A stretch of DNA of 64,000 nt from Proteles cristata cristata. Taxonomy: Eukaryota; Chordata; Mammalia; Carnivora; Hyaenidae. The position numbers were made by a program, and so were the translations under genes. The stretch is from NCBI GenBank assembly GCA_017311185.1, contig JAESUZ010002684.1, positions 186,001 to 250,000 of the forward strand, written 5' to 3'. Positions 11,081 to 23,818 of this stretch are shown piece after piece. Position 1 is the first letter of the stretch. Every line of letters starts with the position of its first letter. The notes under the pieces are model-generated. The model did no database searches and was not told the origin of the DNA. It saw only the letters and a list, made by a program, of their open reading frames with translations.

Positions 11081-12940
11081 TCTAGAACCTTTCCTCTTAA
11101 GCTGCCATGCTTTACCATCTCCCTGCAAGGCACATGACTCCTCTTCTCTGAGCATGGGCCTCCACTTTTGTTGCATGAAAAACAATCTCAATTCAGATGT
11201 CGCAGAACAATGGATGTCAAAATTTGATTGCGTTTTCCATGTTTCATTAAGTTAGAGCTTTCTGCAGACACAAAGTGGTGGTTTGAGAATGGAGCAGGGA
11301 AGTTTAGGGTTCAGTGTGCACAGCCATGGCAACTTCAAAGGAGTGGTTCTTTCTGGCTGTTTCACCCAGGAAAGAAAAAACTCCTCCGCCACCACTTTTT
11401 TCCCCTCTCTTCATCTTTTGGGTTCTAGCAGGAATCTTGAACAAGGTTCTGATTTCCCAAGAAGAAACAAGAAATGTGTTTCTCTCCCACACGCACTCTT
11501 TTGATGTTGCTGGGAGCTTGGAAGAAACGTTATGTTCGTGACATTTTGGCTCCGTGTTATCGTTACAAGCCCTTGTGCTTGTAACCTCGGGCCTGGTGTT
11601 TATACCCATAACTCACACTGAACCCATTTCCTTCTCCACCGCACAATCAGTTGGTTTCCCCAAGTTTCTTCCTTTTGGCACATGGCACCATGATTCTCTC
11701 CCAACCTTAAAAAATTGAAGTGATGTTGGGTCTTCCCTCCCCTTCTTGCCCCATGTTGACCTGGTGGCAACTCCTAGTGTTATAATCAGTGCTTCTCTGA
11801 TATCTTCCTCCTTTCTATTCCCACTGCCATCCCCCACGGACCACCAAAGCTCTGCTTCCCTCCCAAATGGGGTCTCAACTCTTCAGTGGCTGCCTGTCTC
11901 CAGCCCCGCGGTGGCCGTTACGCTCCAATTTTTCAGCTCCATCTTCTTCTGCAGCATTAGAACACTAAGCAGGGAGACATTTGGAGGGTCTCAAGAAGTC
12001 CTTTCATCAGTTAGTGATGTGTTGGCCATGACCAGGGGATGGGAAATAAGGATTGTCTTTTAGCCTCACCCTGCTCCATATGTTTGCAAACATGCAGCTC
12101 TATTCATGTTTCTATCTTACACAGACACATGCCGGGACCCTTTCCTGCATTCACTCAGTTAAGATTTCCCAAGCCAACATTTTAGAACATCCAGTAACTT
12201 ATCCCTCAGCTGCATATTTAATTGCTCTCCCACAAAGCCTACACTGGAGCATCTCAGGCTCAGCGTCCCAATGGACCAGTGGGCAAGAAAGCGGGGGGTG
12301 ACAACGAGAGCGGTGGCCATCTTCTGTAACACTGTATCCTGTCCTAACTCTGGGATACCTGGGTATGAATGTGGGAGCGTCACATATGAAGAGCATCTTT
12401 TAGAAAGTTAAGGGAGAAAAAGATTGAGGACTGCTGCCTCAATTTACCCAAACCACAGTGTTTGCTCTCATATATATTTGGGGCTTTCCTTCCCCTACAC
12501 TTTAGGTAACACCAACACTCCAGCATCTACATCTCTCCCTGGAAAAATCTGTTTTGTTCTTCCAAGTTTGGCTTTAATTTCACCTTGTTCATGAAGCCTT
12601 CCTTGATTTTTCAAACTAGGGAGGATCTAGTCTTTCTACAAGCCCCCAGAGCATTTTATTTAAGATGGTTACATTCAACCTTGCATGATGTTTATTTGCA
12701 CCTGTCTTGTATTCCCTGCAAAATCAGAGAAGATTTTTTAAAAAAATCTTTCTATTTTGCTGTGCTGTATACACAGTAGGATGTCCATGAACTTCCTCTT
12801 CTGATCACCCTGGTCATGTCTTTCCTCAGTGCCCCCCCTCCCTTTGCCTTCTCTGCTCTTGTAACAGCAGACGACTTGGAGTTTCCCAAAAGGCAACTTG
12901 GCATACACCCTGCCTTCTCATCAGGCGAAGTAGATTGGCC
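11081..12940. other. Unique-looking non-coding stretch
   Basis: No interspersed repeat was recognised in about 1.9 kb. The overlapping open frames of 60-105 codons on both strands look random and have no domain. Confidence 0.45.
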
Positions 12941-12989
12941 AAATGGCCACAGTGCTCCACCCCTCCCTGAACCCGCACCTTCTGCAGGG

Positions 12990-13650
12990 TGACCTCCCAT
13001 GGAGGCAGGGACCATTTCTCCTCCCCTTGAATCTGGGCAGGCCCTGCAGCTTGCTTTGGCTGGTACAGGGCAGCAGAAGTCATAAGGCGCCAGTTCTGAG
13101 CCTGGACCTCAAAAAGGCTTGCCCGTTTCCACTTGTTTTCTTGGAAATTTGCCCAGCTGCCACACAAACAACCCTGGGCCAGCCTGCAGGAGAACGGGAG
13201 ACCGTGTGAAACAGAGATGAGCCATCCAGAACAGGCCACCCTTAAACTGGCAGGTCCAGCCAACCCAGCAGCTCATTGTTGATGCATCAGAAGCCCCAGA
13301 TCAGCAGAACTTCCCTTGTGGCCCCGCCAAATTGCTGGCCCACAGAATCATGAGCTAAGGAAATTGTTATTTTTTGTAAGTATTTATTTTTCAGAGAGAG
13401 AGAGACAGAGTGCAAGTGGGGAAGGGGCAGAGAGAGAGGGAGTCACAGAATCAGAAGCAGGCTCCAGGCTCTCAGCTGTCAACCCAGAGCCTGATGTGGG
13501 GCCGAACTCACAAACTCCAAGATCACAACCTGTGGTGAAGTCAGATACTCAATTGACTGAACCACCCAGGTGCCCTAGGAAATTGTTATTTTAAGCTATT
13601 AAGCGTTGGAATGCTTTGTTATGCAGCCCAAACTGACTGATACATTAGGT
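12990..13650 (+). mobile_element. Old LTR-like repeat (possibly ERVL-MaLR), split by a SINE
   Basis: The segment contains cttgaatctgggcaggccct, and its 3' part reads agctattaagcg...tgttatgcagcc...aaactgactgataca. That ending resembles MLT1-type LTRs. A related fragment occurs near 61270. A SINE interrupts it at 13374-13576. Family assignment is tentative. Confidence 0.45.
13374..13576 (-). mobile_element. Feliform CAN-SINE, antisense, perfect target duplication
   Basis: The antisense element runs to CACCCAGGTGCCCT. The 16 bp repeat aggaaattgttatttt lies at 13358-13373 and 13577-13592. Confidence 0.96.
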
Positions 13651-13753
13651 TAACAACTACCTTTCTGGACTCAGATATCACTCTCTTGACAAAGCCATTT
13701 CTGACCATTTTCTTTCTTTCTTTTTTTTTTTAAGGTTAAACAAACATCTATTT

Positions 13754-13789
<36 letters not shown>

Positions 13790-13955
13790 ATCCAAGTTAG
13801 TTTCCATATAGTATAATAATGATTTCAGAAATAGAATTTAGTGATTCATCACTTACATGTAACACCCAGCGCTCATCTCAACAAGTGCCCATCTTAATGC
13901 CCCTTGCCCATTTAACCCAATACCCCACCAGCAATCCTCAGTTCTCTGTATTTTA

Positions 13956-14168
13956 TTTTATTTATTTATTTTTTTTTATTTCTAGGAGAGAGAGAGAGAG
14001 CGTGAGCAGGGGAGGGTCAGAGAGAGAGGGAGTCACAGACTGAAACAGGCTCCAGGCTCTGAGCCGGCAGTCAGCACAGAGCCCGACGCGGGGCTCGAAC
14101 CCACGAACCGCGATCTCATGACCCAAGCGAAAGTCGGATGCTTAACCGACTAAGCCACCCAGGCACCC
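13956..14168 (-). mobile_element. Young-subfamily feliform CAN-SINE, antisense, nested in L1
   Basis: It has the TTTCTAGGAGAGAG tail junction and the extra ggcagtcagcacagag segment typical of the younger group in this window. The 10 bp repeat ctgtatttta flanks it at 13946 and 14169. Confidence 0.95.
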
Positions 14169-14396
14169 CTGTATTTTAAAAGTCTCTTATAGTTTGCATC
14201 CCTCTTTGTTTTTATATTATTTTTCCTCCCTTTCCCCCGTGTTCATCTGTTTTTTTTCTTAAATTCTACATATGAGTGAAATCATATATTTATCTTTTTC
14301 TGACTTATTTCACTTAGCATAATACCCTCTAGTCCCATCCATGTTGTTGCAAATGGAAAGATTTCATTTTTGTTGATTGCTGGGTAATATTCCAGT

Positions 14397-14468
14397 GTGT
14401 ATATATGTATATGTATTGTGTGTATTATATATATATATTATATAATATATATATATAATATATATATC
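14397..14468. repeat. AT-rich alternating tract inside L1
   Basis: Runs of TA and TATAATATA form an imperfect palindrome at the L1 segment that normally reads attccattgtatatata. Confidence 0.85.
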
Positions 14469-14729
14469 TCACATCTTCTTTATCCATTCATCAGTTGATG
14501 GACATTTGGGCTCTCTCCATACTTTGGCTGTTCTCTGACCACTTTCAAATCTGAGTTAGGGTTTCTTGTCATGTACCCTAGCAGCATACATGGTCCAGTA
14601 TTATAATTACTTGGGAATCATCTTTTTCTTTTATGAGGCTATAAGACTTTTGAAGGCAGAAAATTTGTCTTATGAATTATATTCTTTAGATCCTGCAGTG
14701 TCTGTTATTTGGAATATATGTATATATTC

Positions 14730-14934
14730 CATTTTTTAATGTTGATTTTTTAGAGAGAGAGAGACAAAGCGTGGGTGGGGGAGGGGTAGAGAGAGACGGA
14801 GACACAGAATCTGAAGCAGGCTCCAAGCTCCGAGCTGTCAGCACAGAGCCTGGCATGGGGCTTAAACCCACAAACTGTGAGATCATGACCCAAGCCTATT
14901 GGAAGCTTAACCAACTGAGCCACCCAGGTGTCCC
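14730..14934 (-). mobile_element. Feliform CAN-SINE, antisense
   Basis: It runs from ttttttaatgttgattttt to ccacccaggtgtccct with an intact purine-rich AGAGAG block. Confidence 0.93.
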
Positions 14935-15677
14935 TCAAGAAATATATTTAAGTGAAGGATGCAATGGATTAAATCAGATGCTGTAACAAGCCTGCATATG
15001 TTCAATTTGTCTCCCATAGTGAGTGTGAGTGATAAAGTAGTTTTTAAAAAATGGTTTGCCTACATTTTGAAAATCAGTAAATTTAAGATAAGCCCCATAT
15101 TACAAACTTTTCACTAAAAGAAAAAAGAAAGATCCATCAATATTGGGCCTGCGTTTCCTTGTGGCACCAATGAGTGGTGGGCTGTACCCTTTAGATGAGC
15201 ACACTCTTCTGGCTGTGACAGTTCTCAGTGATCCCTGCCTGTTGTCTCCTTGATACACATTGTCACTTATCATCACATCTGTGCACTTGTGCTGTGTCCT
15301 TGGCTTTCACTCAGCTGTGTACCTGCCGTAAAGCACTCAGCACTTAGAAGAGCTGCTGGTAAGTGCATCCACTCACCTCCTTCTGCCTGTAGTATGGGTG
15401 TGACGGAGGCAGCTTCTGTCTTCCCAGCAAGATTTCAACTGTTGCTCATACCTTATTTTTCTCCTCTATGAATAGAATTCTTTTCTACCTCTAAGGGGTT
15501 TTCAAGCATAATCTGACTCACAACCTCCCAAAATGAGAGCAATAAATTTCCTTTTATCTCATAATTCAGTTTCATTATGGCAGGAACTGTGATTTGGCCA
15601 GAGACAGAGTCACCCAGCAGGGCTGGCATGCCGGTCAGGAATATCATGCCAGTTTTCTGATGGTTTTCCTCTTCAAA
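14935..15677. other. Non-coding stretch, no recognised element
   Basis: Unique-looking AT-rich sequence between two SINEs. No coding or repeat signal was recognised. Confidence 0.45.
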
Positions 15678-15880
15678 CATTTTTTTAATATTTATTTATT
15701 TTTGAGAGACAGAACATGAGCAGTGGAGGCTCAGAGAGAGAGGGAGACACAGAATCCAAAGCAGGCTCCAGGCTCTGAGCTGTCAGCACAGAGCCCGACG
15801 TGGGACTCAAACTCACAAACCACGAGATCATGACCTGAGCCAAAGTCAGATGCTTAACCGACTGAGCCACCCAGGCACCC
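15678..15880 (-). mobile_element. Feliform CAN-SINE, antisense
   Basis: It runs from tttttttaatatttatttat to CACCCAGGCACCC. The near-repeat ctgatggttttcc / ctgatgtttttcc flanks it. Confidence 0.94.
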
Positions 15881-17198
15881 TGATGTTTTTCCCCTTTAAT
15901 GGTGCTCACCAGGGTCTATGTAAAACCTGCAGTCTGTGATCTGTCTCTTTCAGGATGGATTGCAGAGCTTTATTTATATACTTATTTTCAGATGATGATT
16001 TATTCTCCGTAGAAGGGTTATAACTCGTTGATGTTGAGCAGGACCGCACTGGTACAGGAATACCAGCTGTTTACCCCAGCATTTGCTCTAATTTGTCATC
16101 GTCTAGGCTGAACCCGTAGTTACATCTTTTGAACAAATCAACTCTGGACTTCACACACTGGAATGCAAAACATGCTCATCCTCAATGATGCCTTTACCTT
16201 TGGACTCATTTGTGACACAACAGGCTCAGCAACTTGGTCGCAGCTCTATGCCACTTGGTGGTATCAATTCTCTTATGTAAACACCCCAACTTAATTATCC
16301 AATACAGAAGGAACTTTATCTCTTGTGGTGCATCCAAAGTTCAGCTTATGAGTGCATGAGAAGGCAGCACGGCCTGTTTTCTGATTAGTGAAATGAATAA
16401 GCAAGTAGAACTCGCCTCAGTTAGTTGGTGCCTCAGTATTTTTCAACAACCATGGGATCAGACAATCGACTTATGAGTTCGACCAAGATGGCGTCTGAAG
16501 TAGACCCATTCTGCCTCATAAAGACAAGAATTCTGTTTTTAGCGATGGTTACTCTTCTTGTAAGAATGCATAAGAATAGACTAGCAGAGTTGATACCTCC
16601 TTTTCTAGCCTAGTTGGAAAATTATTCACTCTATGTGACATTTTCATATCCTGTATTCATCCATTGAAGAAAATACCTTTTTATCACCAAAGTAATACAT
16701 GATCGTAGCAAAAAAAAAAAAAAATGTTAATCTGATTAAGCAAAATGCAGAAACTAAAAACAGTTTCCCAAATCACGGTGGCATTTCCAAATGGATTATT
16801 CTAGTTCTCTCCTTGTCTCTGTCTCTCTCTCTTTGTATTTTTGATAGCTTTAAAACTTGGGAGTGTTTTCTTTTAAACCCCAAACTTAGAAGAAGAAAAA
16901 AAAAACCATCCTGAAGGAAATGTTTTCAAATCTGGGATGCATTCCCCTGCTGTCCTAGAGATTGTTCAACAAAAACGACTCTGGCTGTCCCTCTGACCAC
17001 TGATCACTGTCATGGCTGAGCCATTTTCCCTTGAACCTCTTCCGGTTGCTTGCCACCCTTATCACCTGTCTGTCTGCTTCTGGAAACCTGGACGATTCCA
17101 ATTTTCTGTGATCAGAAGAAAAAGAATGTTTGGTTAGAGCTATATGTAGATTAAAAGTCAACAAGTTCTGTGAGCTAAAGAGGCTCTCCTTTGGTTTA
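15881..17198. other. Non-coding stretch, no recognised element
   Basis: AT-rich unique-looking sequence with A-runs near 16711 and 16901. A YY1-like aagatggcg core occurs at about 16486. No gene is supported. Confidence 0.4.
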
Positions 17199-17400
17199 TC
17201 CATTATTTTTTAAGTTTTTAAAGTATTTTTTAATGTTTTTATTTTTTATTTTGAGAGACAGAGAGAGAGAGAGAGATTGAGACAAAAATCCTAAGCAGGC
17301 TGTCAGTTTGGAGCCCAATGTGAGGCTCGAACTCACGAACCTCGAGATCATGACCTGAGCCTGAGTTGGACACTTAACCAACTGAGCCACCCAGGCGCCC
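17199..17400 (-). mobile_element. Feliform CAN-SINE, antisense
   Basis: It ends CACCCAGGCGCCCC. Near-identical 15 bp repeats (ctctcctttggttta / ctctcctatggttta) lie at 17184 and 17401. Confidence 0.95.
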
Positions 17401-17653
17401 CTCTCCTATGGTTTAAAATGCAGATTTTATTTCATAAGTTTCTGTGATCTGGAGACCTTTTGCATTTATGTCCCAATTGTAACTATGTCTTAGAGTTGAG
17501 ACAGCCTGAAATGTGACCTCTGAATTAGAGAGATTTTAGGATTTTAGTTTATTTTGAAATGCAATATTGAACACTCTTTCATCTGTTTGCCATTTGGATG
17601 TCTTCTTTGAAAAGAAATGTCCAGTAGTTCGACCCATTTAAAAAAAATTTTTA

Positions 17654-17883
17654 GGGGCACCTCGGTGGCTCAGTTGGTTAAGCATCTGATTCTTGATTTA
17701 GGCTCAGGTCATGATCTCACTCTTCATGGGTTCAAGCACCATGTTGGGCTCTGTACTGACAGCTTAGAGCCTGGAGCCTGCTTCAGATTCTGTGTCTCCC
17801 TGTCTCTCTGCCCTCCCCCCACTTGTGCTTGCTTTCTCTCTCTCTCTCTTTCAAAAATGAATAAATGTCAATTTTTAAAAAAA
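17654..17883 (+). mobile_element. Feliform CAN-SINE, tail-to-tail with the next element
   Basis: The head is ggggcacctcggtggctcag; the tail is (CT)n then tcaaaaatgaataaatg. It is inserted in L1 and faces the antisense SINE at 17884. Confidence 0.94.
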
Positions 17884-18098
17884 CTTTTAAAAGTTCATTT
17901 ATTTATTTTGAGAGAGAGAAAGAGAACACAGGCCGGGGAAGGGCAGAAAATAAAAGGGAGAGAGAGAGACTCCCAAGCAGGCTCCACACTGTGAGTGCAG
18001 AGCCTGATGTGGGGCTTGATCTCACAAACCATGAGATCATGACCTGAGCAGATATCAAGAGCCAGGCACTCAACCGACTGAATCACTCAGGTACCCCC
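17884..18098 (-). mobile_element. Feliform CAN-SINE, antisense
   Basis: It runs from ttttaaaagttcatttattt to cactcaggtacccccc. With the preceding + copy it forms an inverted pair with almost no spacer. Confidence 0.93.
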
Positions 18099-18407
18099 CT
18101 CTTCTGCCCATTTTTAAATTAGTTGTCTGTTTTTTTTATTATTGAGTATGTGAGTTCTTTATATATTTTGGATACTAATTCCTTATCTGACATATGGATT
18201 ACAAATCTTCTCTCCCATTCTGTAGCTCGTCTTTTCATTTCTTTTCACTTGGTTTCCTTTGTTGTGCAGAGGCTTTAGTCTGATGTCATCCCACTTATGA
18301 TCTCTGCTTTTGGTGCCTGGGCTTTTTGTGTTGTATCCAGAACAGCATTGCCAAGGTCCTTTTTTCTAAGAGTTTTATGGTTTCAGGTCTTATGCTTAAG
18401 TCTTTTT

Positions 18408-18629
18408 TTTTAATTAAAATTTTTTTAAATGTTTATTTTTTGAGAAAGAGAGACAGTAACAGAGCATGAGTGAGGAGGGGCAGAGAGAGAGGGAGACACA
18501 GAATCTGAAGCAGGCACCAGACTCTGAGCTATCAGCACAGACCCCAGTGTGGGGCTTGAACCCATGAACTATGAGATCATGACCTGAGCTGAAATTGGAT
18601 GCTTAACCAACTGAGCCACACGGGCGCCC
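18408..18629 (-). mobile_element. Feliform CAN-SINE, antisense, nested in L1
   Basis: It ends cacacgggcgcccc. Near repeats (ttatgcttaagtctttt / ttatgtttaagtcttta) flank it. Confidence 0.94.
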
Positions 18630-18809
18630 CTTATGTTTAAGTCTTTAATCCGTTTTGAGTTAGTTTTTGTGAATGGTGTAAGATATGGGTCAAGTTTTAT
18701 TTATCTGTGTGTGGTTATCCAGGAATTAGACCTCTTTATTTGTGGCATTTATTGGAAATGTTAATGAAATGTTAAAGAAAATTTATGGTTTAGCTTAAGA
18801 GTCTCCTAC

Positions 18810-19210
18810 ATTAACTAGTGTTAATCAGGAGGCTATGTTAATCAGGATGGGTGGGGGGCTTGCTGTGGTAAAATCGTTGCTTAACGCATAAGCATTTATC
18901 TCTTGCGTATGCAAAGTGCACTGCTGGTCTGATGACTCTCTGAAGGAGATTTCCTCCAAGTGGTGACTCAGGAATCGGGTAGCCTATCATCTGGGACAGG
19001 CAGTTATCAGGGTCACCAGCGCAGAGGAAGGGAGATCATGGAGAACCCACACACCCTCTAATGCCTCCGCATCAAATACTTCAATCTGCAAGTGACACAT
19101 ATCATTGCCACTCGAGGCCCAAGGATCAGTGACTGCCAGGGGGCCAGAAAGCATAACCTCCCTGTATGCCCACAAAGGAGCAAAGGACCAGATATGCACC
19201 AGTGCCTCCA
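18810..19210. mobile_element. Old interspersed repeat, family not assigned
   Basis: The order of phrases (gggcttgctgtggt..., aagtgacacatatcattgcc, tgactgccagggggccag) is typical of an ancient dispersed mammalian repeat. A weakly related stretch occurs near 5480 (tcacttccgctcactc). Subfamily unknown. Confidence 0.35.
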
Positions 19211-19637
19211 GGCTTCATCGCCATGACCTTAGGCAAGTACCGTAACTCATCTATTATGACGGGTTTGGACCAGCTGACTAGGTGACTGTCGTCCTATCAT
19301 CCGGAGTCTGAATATCTGATTTCTTCTTAGCGTTGTGATTTTTACTGCTTTGTAGGCACTACTTCACTGTTACTCCAAGAATATCCGACAACTTCTAGTA
19401 AGAGACAGATGCTTTTAAGAGACAGATGCAGTTAACCTTTGGCTATTTGTTTCACTTTTCTAGGACTCTTATTTTCCTTTTTAATTCAAATACAGAATGG
19501 GGATAGGAACAGTGCCATCTTCAAAAAAATTACTGAGTACTAAATGAGGCGACTCATGTAATGTTTTAGAATAGTGTCTGGATCATTCTAAGAGTTCAGT
19601 AGGTTCATTTCAAGTTATTTTATTTTTAGTTTTATTA

Positions 19638-19842
19638 GTTTTTAATGTTTATTTACTTTAGAAAGAGAGAGAGGGAGCATGAGTGGGAGAGGGGCAGAGA
19701 GAGGAAGCCATAGAATCTGAAGCAGACTCCAGGTTCTGAGCCATCAGCACAGAGCCTGATGCAGGACTCAAACTCATGAACTGTGAGATCATGACCTGAG
19801 CTGAAGTCACATGCTTAACAGACTGAGCCACTCAGGTGCCCC
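19638..19842 (-). mobile_element. Feliform CAN-SINE, antisense
   Basis: It ends cactcaggtgcccc. The tagttttatt repeat flanks both sides. Confidence 0.94.
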
Positions 19843-21172
19843 TAGTTTTATTTTTCAAAGATGACTATCCTTCTTGCCCTGGCTTGATAAGTATCTATAT
19901 AGTAACAGCTCAGATAGATGTTGTCCTTCATGTGCTGGCCTGACCAGTCAGCCCAACCCATGCCAGTCTATTTCATCTCCTGACATACAAAATGGGGTCA
20001 CAGACTCTACTTGTAGGTGATCTGGGTCTTTTCCCAAGACCTTCACCTCCCTTGCCCTGTGCCTCACATACCTTAATACACTCATCTATTAATGGACACC
20101 TGGGCTGCTTCCATAACTTCTCTCCTCTAAATAATGGAGCAATAAACAAAGGGGTATATATTTTCCTTTGAATTAGTGTTTTTGTATTTTGGGGGTAAAT
20201 ACCCAGAATTGCAATTCTTGAATCATAAGGTAGTTCTGTTTTTAACGTTTGAGGAATATCCATACCATTTTCCACGATGACTGCCCTACTTATAGTGCAA
20301 GAGGGTTCCTTTCTGTGCACACCGACAAGCCAACACTTGTTGTTTCTTGTGTTTTTGATGTTAGCCACTCTGACAGGTGCAAGGTGATAGCTTATCTCAA
20401 ATCATAGTTTTGATTTGCATTTCCATGATGATCAGTGATATTCAGCATCTTTTCATGTGTCTATTGGCCATCCAGATGTCTTCTTTGGAAAAATGTTTGT
20501 TCATGTTTTCTTCCCATTTTTAATTGGATGATTTGTTTTTCTGGGGGGTGTCGTATTGCACAAATTGTTTATATATTTCAGATACTGTTTATCAGATATG
20601 TTGTTGGCTAATATCTTCTCCTATTCCTTAGGTTAACTTTTAGTTTTGTTGATTGTTTTCTGTGCTGTGCAGAAGCTTTTTATTTTGATGTAGTCCCAAT
20701 AGTTTATTTTTGCTTTTATTTCGATTGCCTTGGGAAACGTATCTAGAAAAATGTTGCTGTAGCCAACATCAGAGAAGCTAGTGCCTGTGATCTCTTCCGG
20801 GGTTTTTGTGGTTTCAGGTCGCATATTTAGGTCTTCAATCCATTTTGAGTTTGCTTGTTGTGTATGGTAAAAGCAAGTGGTCCTGTTTCATTCTTTTGCA
20901 TGTTGCTGTCCAGTTTACCCAGCACCGTTTATTTAAGTGTCTTTTTCCCATTGCATATTTATTCCTCCAACCATATAATTGTGGATTTATTTCTGGATTT
21001 CCTATTCTGTTCTATTGATCTATGTGTCTATTTCTGCCAGTGCCACACTGTTTTGAGTACTACTTTGTAGTAATAATTTTGTAACTTTGTAATATAACTT
21101 GAAGTGAAGTAGTAACTTTGCGATATAAAGTTTGGAATTGTGATACCTCCAATTTTGTTTTGTTTCGTTTTT

Positions 21173-21387
21173 TTTTTTAAGTTTTATTTATTTCTGAGAG
21201 AGAGAGAGAGAGTGAGTGAGCGTGAGCTGGGAAGGGTCAGAGAGAGAGGGAGATATAGAATCTGAAACAGGCTCCAGGCTCTGAACTGTCAGCCCAGACC
21301 CTAGTGCGGGGCTCGAACCAATGAACTGTGAGATCATGACCTGAGCCAAAGTCAGACACTTAACCAACTGAGCTACCCAGGCACCCC
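21173..21387 (-). mobile_element. Feliform CAN-SINE, antisense, nested in L1
   Basis: It runs from ttttttttttaagttttatt to ctacccaggcacccc, within the L1 ORF2 sequence. Confidence 0.95.
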
Positions 21388-23730
21388 TTGTTTTTCTTTG
21401 TCAATACTGCTTTGAGTATGTGGGAGTCTTTTGTGGTTCCATACATATTTTAGGATTGTTTGCTCTAGTTCTGTGAGAAATGCTATTGGCATTTGATAGG
21501 GATTGAATTAAATCTGTAGAGTCCTTTGGGTAGTATAGACATTTTAACAATATTTGCTCTTCCAATCTATGAACATGAAATATCTTTCGATTATAAATTG
21601 GATTTTTATAATTTCCATTATAAATGGGGTCATTTTCTCAATTTTCCTTTCTCCTACTTCATTACTAGCATATAGGAATGCAACAGATTTCTGGACATGA
21701 ATTTTGTATCCTGTGACTTTACTAAATTCATTCATCAGTTCTAGTAGGTTTTTAGTGAAATCTTTAGGGTTTCCTATATATATATAGCATCATGTCATTT
21801 GCAAACAGTGAAAGTTTTACTTCTACCTTACTAATTCAGATGATTTATAATTCTTTTTCTTGTCTAACTTCTATGGCTAGGCAGACCAGTACTGTGTGGA
21901 ATAAAAGAGGTGAGAATGGACATCCGTGTCTTGTTGCTGATCTTGGGAGAGAAAGCATTCAGTTTTTCCCCATTGAGGATGATGTTTGCTGTGGGTTTTT
22001 CATAGATGACCTTTATTATCTTGAGGAAGGTTTCCTCTAGACCCACTTTGTTGAGGGCTTTTATCCTGAATGGATTCTGTACTTTGTCAAAGGCTTTTTC
22101 TGCATCTATTGAAATGATCACATGGTTTTTATCCTTTCTCTTATTGATGTGATATATCATGGTGACTCTTTTGTGAATATTGAACCACCTTCATATTCTG
22201 GAACTAAATCTCACTTGATTGTGGTGTATGATTTTTTAAAACATATTGTTGGAATCAGTTATTACTAGTATCTTGTTGAGAATTTTTGTCTCTGTGTTCA
22301 TCAGAGATATTGGCCTATAGTTCTCTTTTTTTTTGTGATGTCCTTATCTGGTTTTGAGATCAGGGTAATTCTGGCTTCATAGAATGAATTTGGAAGTTTT
22401 CCTTCCTTTTCTATTTTTTGAAATAGTTTGAGAAGAATTGATATTAACTTGTTTAAATCTCTGGTTAGAATTCATATGTGATGCCATCTGGTCTTGGACT
22501 TCTGTTTGTTGGGAGTTTTCTGATTACTGATTCAATTCCATTGCTGGTAATTAGTCTCTTTGAATTTTCTATTTCTTCCTGCTTCCATTTGGGTGGACAT
22601 GGTTCTAGAAATTTATCCATTTCTTCCAGATTATCCAATTTGTTGGCATATAATTTTTCATAACATTCTCTTATAATCCTTTGTGTTCTGTGGTATCAGT
22701 TGTTATTTCTCCTCTTTCATTTGTGATTTTGTTTATTTGGGTTCTCTCTCTCTCTAGCCTTTTTTTTTATGAATTAGGCTAGAAATTTATTAATTTTATA
22801 GATTTTTTTTCATAGAACCACATCTTAGTTTCATTGATCTATTGACATTTTAGTTTCTGTATCATTTATTTTTGCTCTTATCTTTATTATTTCCTTCCTT
22901 TTGTGGGTTTGGGGTTTGATTTGTGATGCCATCTGTTTTTTCTAACTCCTCTAGGTGTAATGTTAGGTTGTTTATTTGAGATTTTTCTTGGTTCTTGAGG
23001 TTGGCCTGTATTGCTATCAGTTTTCCTACTAGAACCATTTTTGCTACATCCCAAAGATTTTGGACTGCTGTGTTTTCATTACTATTTGTTTTCACGTAAT
23101 TTTGTCTTTCTTCTTTGACTTTTTTGGTTGACCCATTCATTGTTTAGTGCCACGTCATTTAACCTTCATGTATTGTGGTCTTTCCAGATTTCTTCTTGTC
23201 GTTGATTTCCAGTTTCATGCATTGTGGTCATAAAAAATTCATGGTATTACTTCGATCTTTTTTAATTTGTTGAGACTTATTTTGCGGCCTGATATGTGAT
23301 CTATTCTGGAGAATTTTCTGTGTTAACTTGAAAGGAATGTGTTTTCTGCTGTCTTAGGATGGAATGTTCTGAATATATCTGTTAAATCCATCTGTTCCAG
23401 CGTGTCTGTCCTTCAAAGCCACTATTTCCTGGATGATCTGTTCATTGATATAAGTGGGACATTAAGTTCCCCTACTATTATTGTATTATTATTCATTATT
23501 TCCTTTATGTTTGTTATTAACTGTTCATGCATTTGGGTGCTTCCAGTTTGGGTGTATAAATATTTATAATTGTTATATCTTCTTTATGATTATACAGTGT
23601 CCTTCTTTGTCTCTTGTTACAGTCTTTGTTTTAAAGTCTATTTTGTCCAATATAAATGTTGCTACTCCGGCTTTTCTTTTGATATCTACTTGTATGATAA
23701 ATGTTTCTCTGTTCCCTCACTTTCAATGTA

Positions 23731-23818
23731 AGGTGGACACGGAGCTTGAACTCACGAACCATGAAACCATAACCTGAGCTAAAGTCAGATGCTTCACCTA
23801 TTGAGTGACCCAGGCACC
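23731..23818 (-). mobile_element. SINE head fragment nested in L1
   Basis: Only the tRNA-derived half of a CAN-SINE is present, in antisense: ggagcttgaactcacgaacc, then the head ending gtgacccaggcacct. The CT block and A-rich tail are missing. Confidence 0.85.

Larger units (their letters stand above)
13713..14533 (-). mobile_element. Carnivore L1 3' end, antisense, with target duplication and a nested SINE
   Basis: A T-rich tail with (TTTA)n precedes aaatccaagttagttt and the L1 3' UTR. It continues through atccatgttgttgcaaatgg to the tatccattcatcagttgatg phrase. Imperfect 13 bp target repeats (tctgaccattttc / tctgaccactttc) lie at 13700 and 14534. A younger SINE sits at 13956-14168. Confidence 0.9.
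17555..18765 (-). mobile_element. L1 ORF2-region fragment, antisense, broken by three SINEs
   Basis: L1 phrases appear on each side of the SINEs: ccatttggatgtcttctttg at about 17591, then ttggatactaattccttatc, gttgtgcagaggcttta, and tgtggttatccaggaatta near 18711. The three SINEs at 17654, 17884 and 18408 were inserted later. Confidence 0.85.

Noticed and set aside
16480..16500. YY1-like aagatggcg site as a promoter
   Set aside because: A single short motif without CpG island, TATA box or transcript evidence. A similar one at about 61229 lies next to an old repeat.
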